A stretch of DNA of 64,000 nt from Diphasiastrum complanatum (Eukaryota; Streptophyta; Lycopodiopsida; Lycopodiales; Lycopodiaceae): the NCBI GenBank assembly GCA_029204225.1, contig CM055107.1, forward strand, positions 17,024,809 to 17,088,808, given 5' to 3'. Numbering within the stretch: position 1 is the stretch's first letter; each line of letters begins with the position of its first letter. Shown piece after piece: positions 58,212 through 64,000 of this stretch. A program made the position numbers and the translations under genes. The notes beneath the pieces were generated by a model. That model was not told the DNA's origin. It saw only the letters and a program-made list of their open reading frames with translations, and searched no databases.

Positions 58212-61200
58212 CACAACAAATTTCCAAGTCGAATGATATCACATGTGAAGGATGATGATATATGAACGTTTCTTCATATAAGTTTCAATTTATCAACTCC
58301 ATGTATAGCATAACAGGACAAGAACATACCAGTTAGCATCCAAGTATAGTGCTCTCAAGTGCAGTTGATATATATACCAATTGAATGCTTATAGCACAAC
58401 CTAGCAAACAAACTATTTATGACCTCTCGGAAAGCAAACTGCCTTGGTCATGACAGCAGTAATAGGGCAATTGGATACATATACTGGCAATTGTCTTGTT
58501 CAATAAAAACACTTGTAACATAGTCATATATTCACCTTCAGCTCCACAGGACAGTACTTGGACAAGGTAGGTAAAAAATGCACACTTGAGTTTAAGAAAA
58601 AGCCAAAAAGCTGCCAATTTGGATACCTATGCAAATCTGAATATCTGCTGATACACCAGAAAATACATTAAATAAAACTCCAGAGACCAGAATAATAACA
58701 ATGGACTGCTATCTCAATGTGGTGCAAGATATTGGCCGATCAAGTGTGTTCGAAGCCTCCATGTTTATTTTGAATAGGCAGGTTAAAGATGTGAATTTCT
58801 TGATGATACTTTTAGCTGCTCAAGAGAGTAGCATTTGTAAGTCGGAAAGGCATGGCAATTCCCAGCCACAAACTGAAATAAGACAAAGTCATGGCAGGCA
58901 CGAAAGCAAAGGATGTGGATAATCACCCTAGTGATAACAATGAGAAAAATAATAATTCAGAGCTATTTGCTACTTACTTATGCTTCTTGCGTATCTCTTT
59001 TACGTTCGTTGCAAAGGTGTACTCCAAAAGCCGATGTCTTGGCACACATTGAAGTGTAGCTTCAGCTACAACACCTAAGGCACCAAGCCCACAGCGAGCC
59101 AAGTAGAATAAATCTGCATTGGATTGAGGCGAAAGCTCCAATGTTCCGAGTGCAGGAGTGACCAGCTTAAGGCTGATGACTTGCTCATCAACCGGTGGAA
59201 TTACAGCCCCAGTTCCATGTGCACTAACCTGAAGGGAGTTGAAGAAGCACATTAGTGCCAGATAATGACCAGAAGTCAGAATTCTGATATAAATATTGTG
59301 CAATTGGGAATATGAGTTTGTGATTTCTATGAATGATTCTACAGCTTTAGATTTCAGAACAAACTATCTAAGAAACAATAAACACATTCACCTGATACAT
59401 AGCTGGAAGCACCGAGATCCTAGAAATGGTCAGTTTTAGAACTGTGTGAGAAAAAAGTGAGGATTTTCCATATAATGTCTTTTAGCTGAACCGCCTTAAA
59501 AGTTCATCAGCGAGCTCACATGCTTTTTCAGGTAAAAGCCTACCTTTCAAGTATCAAATCTCTTCAAAATTATGCAATAGGAATATTCAAAATAGAAGGA
59601 AGTCATGCAAGTGACATGATTTACGTGCTGAAAAGTTGCTATTTCAGCCGTAAGGGGCATGTTTGGTAGACCCTGGCAATGCAGATCTCTCAACAGCAAT
59701 TGAACATATTTTTCTGGAGTAAATGTTTTGGACAGATAATGAACATGAATTACAATGGCTTTTTTTTTGTCATTGTGGAGATTTGTAACTCAAGGAGTGT
59801 GATGATACTAAATGTTTCACAAGCATGCCAAACCAAATAAATGATAAAACATTGACAGAATCACAATTGTACAAGCCTGTAGTTTTAGGATATAAATATC
59901 ATTTTTTCATAAGTGCCTTCATTCAGCAATGTATGTTATTCATCTGAAAACTTGTGTCACAGTTTGCCACCTCCACTCCTTGATAACCTGCGCATTTGGA
60001 CTGATTATGTCACCGCCTTACATACAATTCATACTGATTCCTTTCAGGTCTGGATCGAACCATTTCTTCAGAACCTGAAACAACTGATCGATTGCGTGTG
60101 CCTGGGGACAAGGAACTGAACGTCCTACCAAGTCCGAAGAATTACAAGCACACTCATTTCCATCTTACACTTTCTTAGACATACTCTCTATTGGTCCTAT
60201 TTTTAGTATGAGACAGGCAACTTCTACTAGGCTTGGGAAGGTGTTACAAACTACACAACCACAACCCGCCAGGAGCCAATTACCCACAAGGAACCGAACG
60301 TCACACAATCCACCCCACCGTACATTCCTCATGATAAGTGAAATCCTTCAACCAGCACATGTATGAAACACAATCCACAATATTCATGCATTTGACTGTT
60401 TAAGGCAAAAGCATATAAGGAGAAGAAATATCCACATTTCCATTCAATTCAACGTGTGAGCCGTTATGCAAGAACGACAAACTGTGAGTTACATAGTTTT
60501 CTTTAACGACTCATTCCTCTCATAGAACCGCTCCTTACCAAGTATCACATGTACGTTATCCAGAAAGTCTAGATTGTCTTTATAGGCTTGTATTTGAATC
60601 GGCAAATGAGGGACTATCCAGTCCCATACTTGGCTTTCCACTCCCGTAGCCAGCTTTACAACATAATGGTGGTCACTTTGCTTTGTTTTCACCTTTAGCC
60701 TCTGCAATAATTAAGAGTTTATAAAATTGTGTAGAACCATCATCAAATAAAATTGTTACGGCTTGGCCACCAACGACCCCTTCATCCGAATTAAGTCGTG
60801 GGGACCAAAAACTGTCGTATTAAAGTAGCAATGCTCACACACATAATTATTAGCTAATTATTAGCGAAGGAAAGATCAATACTAGAAATGCTAGAGTTAC
60901 CTGGCGTCTTAAAAGAAGCCCCTTTAGCTTGCCTCCGTTTCTTTTGGGCATTCCTTTGCCACATGACGTGGTTCCATGCAACTAAAGCATAGATTATCGC
61001 TTCTGGCTTTCACAAAAGCCTCTTGGTCCATGGTAGATCTTTTCTTTGACTTACCAGGACCTAAAGGTGCCTCCTTTGCCTTATCTTTTCCTTTCTTTGA
61101 AAAGAATGGTTTCTTACCCTTTGCTTCGAGTTGAACACCAGGCTTAGGCCTAGCCATTATACGAGTGTCATCGTATATACAGGCGAAGCGAACCGCATCA

Positions 61201-62862
61201 TCAAGGGTAAGAGGCTAGTTCCTCCTAACCTCTAGCTGATAATCTCTAGGCAAACCTAGAATAAAATGCAACTTAACCAAAAAAGGATCTATCCTAGTTG
61301 CAAAACGAGAATATATCCCTTGGAATTCTTGCAAATACTGATCAAAGGGCTAGTTCCAGAGTGAAACATAACTTTTCTCCACAATTATGTGTGTTCTTTT
61401 GGCACCCAGAAATACTTTCGAAAGCTTGTTTTTTTATAAGAAATTTACTCATTTCATAGACTCATTTCGAACATTAGGAACAGAATGTTCCTTACCACAA
61501 CAAAATTCTATGGGAGATAGTCCTTGTGCACCTCCTACGAGTTCTGATGTTCTGAGGCTTGCCATGACCAGATGATACGTCAGGCAGGTAAGTACAACTT
61601 ACAAGGAACTTGGTGGCATGGCTGGAAAATTTGACCAAAATGTCATAGTATTTATGGTGATTTCTGTATGTAAAGATGTAAACACTCATCTCTTAAGACA
61701 GAACACGTAGACCTCACAATGTTTTATTGGCAAAGCCGTTCCTTACTTCACATCTGAACAGATGTTTGGCGCTTCCCAAATACTGGATAGAAGTTACAAA
61801 ATGATTATTTTTACAAACCAAACCATCTGAAAGTAATGAAATCTAATTTTGCCACACTCAGGAAAAGCATAGGAAACATACCTGAATAAAGCCTCCAATT
61901 TGCTGCTCCTTGATAGAAGCAAAGTTTTGTAAAGTGAGACCATGAGGTTTTAACTCCTCAACAACCTGCCCCACTCTGGCCCCTGCTTGCACTGTGACCC
62001 TATTTTCCTCCTTATCAATGTCTACAATCTTATCCATCAATGCTAGATTTATCATTCCATCATCACTGAGGCCGATCCCATTTGGTGACAAACCTGATCC
62101 AACAGGCCTGATTTTCTGCTTCTTCTTGTTAGCATCCTTGACTATGGCTTCCAGCTCTTTCAAGGACTCTGGCTGGAGATAATTCTTCGTTTTAGCTTCA
62201 TGAGTGCCACTCCAATTAGTCACTGTGTGCTCTTCTTGTGGAAGTTGCTGCTTAGTTTTGTTAGGGTTTGGATAGAAGTAATATGTGGCTAAACCACTCC
62301 CTGCCAAAAGGAAGCCGTATGCTACATAGCGGCCTACTTGAGAATGGGGAGGCTGAAAAGGGCTTGAGGAGGAACAGAATTGTCTCCCCTCGACTGAAAA
62401 TGCATGTGCAGGATGATTCCATGAAGGGATTTCAGCTGAGGGGGTTATTTTTGAGTTCAATGAAGCAGGCAGAACGATAGACGCACCTGACGCATTGAGT
62501 GCCCCTTTTGAATACAAGCTACTGGTAGATGAAAAGCTTCTGTTTGGTGGAATTAGCCAATGCAACCCTGAAGTGGTTTCCCCTACGCAAGAATGATGTT
62601 TACAGGGATAGGAATTATTTATGTTAGTATGCTTAGATATACCGGCTGCATGTTGATGTTTTAGATTTTCAAATGAGTTAGATGATATAAATTTCTTTTC
62701 CGACTGGTTTGCATTCTTAGCAAATAGGATTTGAATGGCAGATTCAAAGGCGGTAAGTGCATGCAATGATTTGAATGTTTGCACTGGACAAACAACACTT
62801 CCTAGCCAAGAGCTCTTCCTGGAGCGTCCCAGCTCCCGTTTGAAGATTCCTGATTGTCTCAT
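47834..62862 (-). CDS. GLDH: L-galactono-1,4-lactone dehydrogenase, six coding exons
   Basis: This enzyme makes the last step of plant ascorbate synthesis. It oxidises L-galactono-1,4-lactone with cytochrome c as acceptor, at the inner mitochondrial membrane, and is also needed for complex I assembly. Coding exons: 61882-62862, 58978-59228, 52668-52853, 51719-52220, 49433-49573, 47834-47989. All introns are GT-AG, phases match, and the total is 738 codons without a stop. Residues 1-178 are a long Ser-rich presequence. 179-197 is a membrane segment. RPVGSGLSPNG (252-262) is the FAD-binding loop with Leu instead of a flavin-linking His. IEQRW (614-618) carries the Glu-Arg pair of the active site. 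The N-terminus is longer than the ~600 residues usual in the family. A TGA lies two codons upstream of the ATG. Confidence 0.95.
49433..49573 (-). CDS. GLDH: GLDH exon 5
   Basis: 47 codons starting VGIIMYLPTANEEQR and including FFQYRHATQKQLWDPY and EHWAKLE, all typical of the C-terminal domain. Confidence 0.95.
51719..52220 (-). CDS. GLDH: GLDH exon 4: substrate domain
   Basis: It contains the block EGYRVGWSDEIL, then FDCGGQQWVSEVCFP, and IEQRW. The first ~40 residues (474-513) form a Gly/Ser/Glu-rich linker that looks longer than I would expect. I chose the inner AG acceptor because the outer one would break the frame. Confidence 0.93.
52668..52853 (-). CDS. GLDH: GLDH exon 3
   Basis: It starts KWLQENRHLRYMWIPYTD (residue 412), a highly conserved plant GLDH block, and ends in KRLSAEY plus a split Arg codon. 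Confidence 0.93.
53301..53404. mobile_element. palindromic left end of the hAT element
   Basis: The arm AGCGAATCGCGATTTGCAG... (53302-53336) is repeated in reverse complement at 53366-53404, giving about 35 paired bases. Sub-repeats of AATCGCGATT and TTGCGAATCG fill the middle. The outermost bases CAGCG fit the loose hAT terminal pattern. No matching right end is found. Confidence 0.7.
54285..56254 (+). pseudogene. hAT transposase, broken and truncated
   Basis: Exon 1 (54285-55321) starts MPVRGRGLWAEVEL. It has a BED zinc finger (WRCLHCGGHFTGS, then HLL), a Gly/Ser/Thr repeat tract and a conserved middle. The donor GTAAGT joins 55414, where exon 2 gives TILSDGWTD (first Asp), VTDNASN (second Asp) and CAAHCIDLL, the C-x2-H motif. 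Exon 3 starts near 55849 and contains an in-frame TGA at 55986, then VKDALRRMV. The C-terminal hATC dimerisation domain with the catalytic Glu is missing, because gypsy sequence begins near 56330. It lies in intron 2 of GLDH, antisense to it. Confidence 0.88.
54645..54878 (+). repeat. 39-bp coding minisatellite in the hAT transposase
   Basis: AGTACATCACGGGC recurs at 54645, 54684, 54723, 54762, 54801 and (altered) 54840, a strict 39-bp period. It encodes a 13-residue unit like GPSTSRADHGTGA, a flexible Gly/Ser/Thr tract between the zinc finger and the catalytic domain. Confidence 0.93.
56330..57000 (+). pseudogene. Ty3/gypsy RNase H and integrase start (fragment)
   Basis: PFDLETDASGIAVGAVLSQ and YPTHEQELYAIIHVLKVW are the first blocks of gypsy RNase H. 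VYTDHHTLKYF and NVVVDILSR follow; the last is normally ADALSR. The frame continues into the spacer and front of the integrase (VKEGMLLKNGKVFV) and ends near 56950. The piece is in the same direction as the hAT gene and has replaced its 3' part. No stop lies within. Confidence 0.9.
57021..57236 (-). pseudogene. Ty3/gypsy reverse transcriptase N-terminus (fragment)
   Basis: On the minus strand this gives EGLPPRRNVEHCIELVPGAS, then HRMSLKEEEEVRRML and GYIHPSYSPFASP, the start of gypsy reverse transcriptase. It stops before the catalytic region. It points towards the plus-strand RNase H piece, separated by only some 20-70 bp, so the two are inverted relative to each other. Confidence 0.9.
58154..58205. 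repeat. (CT)n microsatellite
   Basis: About 52 bp of uninterrupted CT repeats in intron 2 of GLDH. Confidence 0.97.
58978..59228 (-). CDS. GLDH: GLDH exon 2: remainder of FAD domain
   Basis: It begins VSAHGTGA at residue 328 and contains LARCGLGALGVVAE (Cys373). It ends in KKHK with a split Lys codon; donor GTAAGT. Confidence 0.95.
60489..60715 (-). pseudogene. Ty3/gypsy protease fragment
   Basis: On the minus strand it has the retropepsin second-half pattern: HHYVVKLATGVESQVWDW, then a spaced NLDFLDNVHVILGKERF (usual form DFxxxxxxDVILG). The DTGA-type active-site region is not found. It follows the gag piece in the expected order, in intron 1 of GLDH, on the same strand as GLDH. Confidence 0.6.
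60924..61360 (-). pseudogene. Ty3/gypsy gag C-terminus with zinc knuckle
   Basis: From 61360 down, the frame gives FQGIYSRFATRIDP and HFILGLPRDYQLEVRR, a gypsy gag core. After a stop near 61215 comes a Lys-rich tract and the knuckle CFSCMEPRHVAKEC (C-x2-C-x4-H-x4-C). It lies inside GLDH intron 1. No LTR is identified around it. Confidence 0.85.
61882..62862 (-). CDS. GLDH: GLDH exon 1: presequence, membrane segment, FAD loop
   Basis: 327 codons, phase 0 end at GGCTTTATTCAG, donor GTATGT. It has two parts: a Ser/Asn-rich lead (1-178) with low conservation, and the start of the FAD-binding domain (VTVQAGARVGQVVEEL at 289-304). Confidence 0.95.
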
Positions 62863-63300
62863 TTCTCAACAGTAAGGCAATGCCAGTGCGACCTTCACAA
62901 ATTATTATTCTGAATCATACGGAAATATTGCATTTCAGAGCTATCTTTTCTTGCCCGCTCATGAAACTACTCTAAAACATTATTAAGTCCGAAACAAAGC
63001 ACTTGAAGCAGCACGACTTGGTAATTAAAAGCAAAGCAATCAACCAGAATGCATTTACTACTTGGCACAAAGAACAAATACAATAGATGGAACAGTCTTC
63101 TTACAGAGATATGAAGCTTAATCCCACAAGAGGGAAAATATGAAACGTAATGCAAACTACAACGATCTTTGCAGCAATCCAAGGGTCAGTTCCGGAAGCT
63201 CGTCGATCCCTATCATTGTTGGCAGAGCGAGCGATTCGGCTCCCAGTCAGTGAAGGGAGAACGAGAATCTGAAACCAACGTTGGCAGTGTGAACAGGTTC

Positions 63301-63309
63301 TTATATAAG
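63301..63309 (-). promoter_or_regulatory. GLDH: TATA-like box upstream of GLDH
   Basis: On the minus strand CTTATATAAG, about 440 bp upstream of the GLDH ATG. It would imply a 5' leader of about 400 bases, possibly with an intron. This is a motif match only. Confidence 0.3.
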
Positions 63310-63409
63310 CTGGTGAACGGAGAGGCTTATCAACGTAAGCAAAATACCTTTGGGGGCCTACTGGACTCTTTGGACCATGCACCATGCACACCTTCTAGGG
63401 CTACTTAAG

Positions 63410-64000
63410 GAGTGCACCCGGGGTGAGTGCACCGTGTTAAGAGTAAAAGGAAATGTGCACCATGTTAGGAGTTAAAGAGGAGGAACAGATATGATACTCA
63501 TCATGTGGACGCCTTTGTGGTTCATGTACGTTTCTCTTTTAAGTGAATATAATGATACCGTTGGCACAATTCATATCACGATATCTCATTTCTTGAGCTG
63601 AAAGTCTCTTTTGGCATGACATCAAATTTGCGAAAATGCATTAAGACCACATGGCAAGGTGCAATGAATCGCTACCTAATGGGCAAATAAGCAACAGGTT
63701 ACTCCTCCATTCAAGGAAAAGTGATATTTTGATATCAACTTTACTAACACTTCCCCCATCCCTTTGCCACTAGGACCAATAGATATTAAGGAGGGAAGAA
63801 ATGTGTGACCCTCTCCTAAGAGTTTTCGATTACTCAAAGATAGCTTGGTTTTTATCAGCAATTGTTTTGTGCTCTCATCATCTGATTTGTACATGCTACT
63901 TACTAAATCAATCTATCCTTCTTATTGCGTTTAGTATCATGTCAGAATGTAATGCTTCTCTGTAGTTATTTGTAACTGATAAATCTCTTAGCGTTTTGTT
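63410..64000. other. upstream flank of GLDH, nothing recognised
   Basis: It contains a short direct repeat of GTGCACCRTGTTAAGAGT at 63428 and 63455. No gene or transposon is seen. Confidence 0.35.

Noticed and set aside
59913-60119. 68-codon plus-strand frame in GLDH intron 1
   Set aside because: No recognised motif, short, and inside an intron.
63101-63408. Frames upstream of GLDH on both strands
   Set aside because: They overlap each other and lie in the likely promoter and leader; the true start has an in-frame TGA two codons upstream, so they are not a GLDH extension in the same frame without an extra intron.
1-64000. tRNA or rRNA genes
   Set aside because: I looked for tRNA-like B-box and rRNA signatures and saw none that would fold convincingly. 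A tRNAscan-SE run would decide.

Overview
The window is nuclear DNA of a land plant. It holds the plant vitamin C gene L-galactono-1,4-lactone dehydrogenase with five GT-AG introns, a class-3 lipase gene, and many decayed Ty1/copia, Ty3/gypsy and hAT elements. Long introns packed with retroelement debris suggest a large, repeat-rich genome such as a fern, lycophyte or gymnosperm. The sequence alone does not fix the taxon.

Layout: 0.6-4.4 kb has an AT microsatellite, a copia-type 5' LTR with a tRNA-Met primer site, a small inverted-repeat (MITE-like) element, and a minus-strand copia 3' end. 4.6-9.5 kb holds a decayed DDE transposase-like gene with introns, cut by a solo LTR with a perfect 5-bp target duplication. 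Next to it lies an unusual array of CACRTG boxes flanked by inverted 17-bp motifs. 10.3-18.3 kb is three joined copia fragments, one inverted and one chimeric. 18.3-21.1 kb has nothing recognisable. 21.1-22.4 kb is the lipase gene on the minus strand. 22.6-24.4 kb is AT-rich with a fresh 136-bp tandem duplication.

24.4-38.8 kb is a nest of retroelements. One copia copy lies in three pieces, split first by a 7.2-kb copia with both LTRs (26.5-33.6 kb) and then by a 2.6-kb internally deleted minus-strand copia (34.1-36.7 kb). A further copia fragment ends near 38.8 kb. A three-copy ~190-bp satellite-like repeat follows. At 40.4-44.9 kb is a well-preserved non-autonomous LTR element with one open 722-codon gag-protease frame, near-identical LTRs and perfect target duplications. 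It is the same family as the solo LTR at 6.8 kb.

47.8-62.9 kb is the galactonolactone dehydrogenase gene (minus strand, six coding exons, 738 codons). Its introns contain a broken hAT element with a palindromic end, gypsy RNase H and reverse-transcriptase scraps in opposite orientations, and a gypsy gag-protease scrap. The lipase and the dehydrogenase are the only genes that look like intact host genes. They show no sign of working together.
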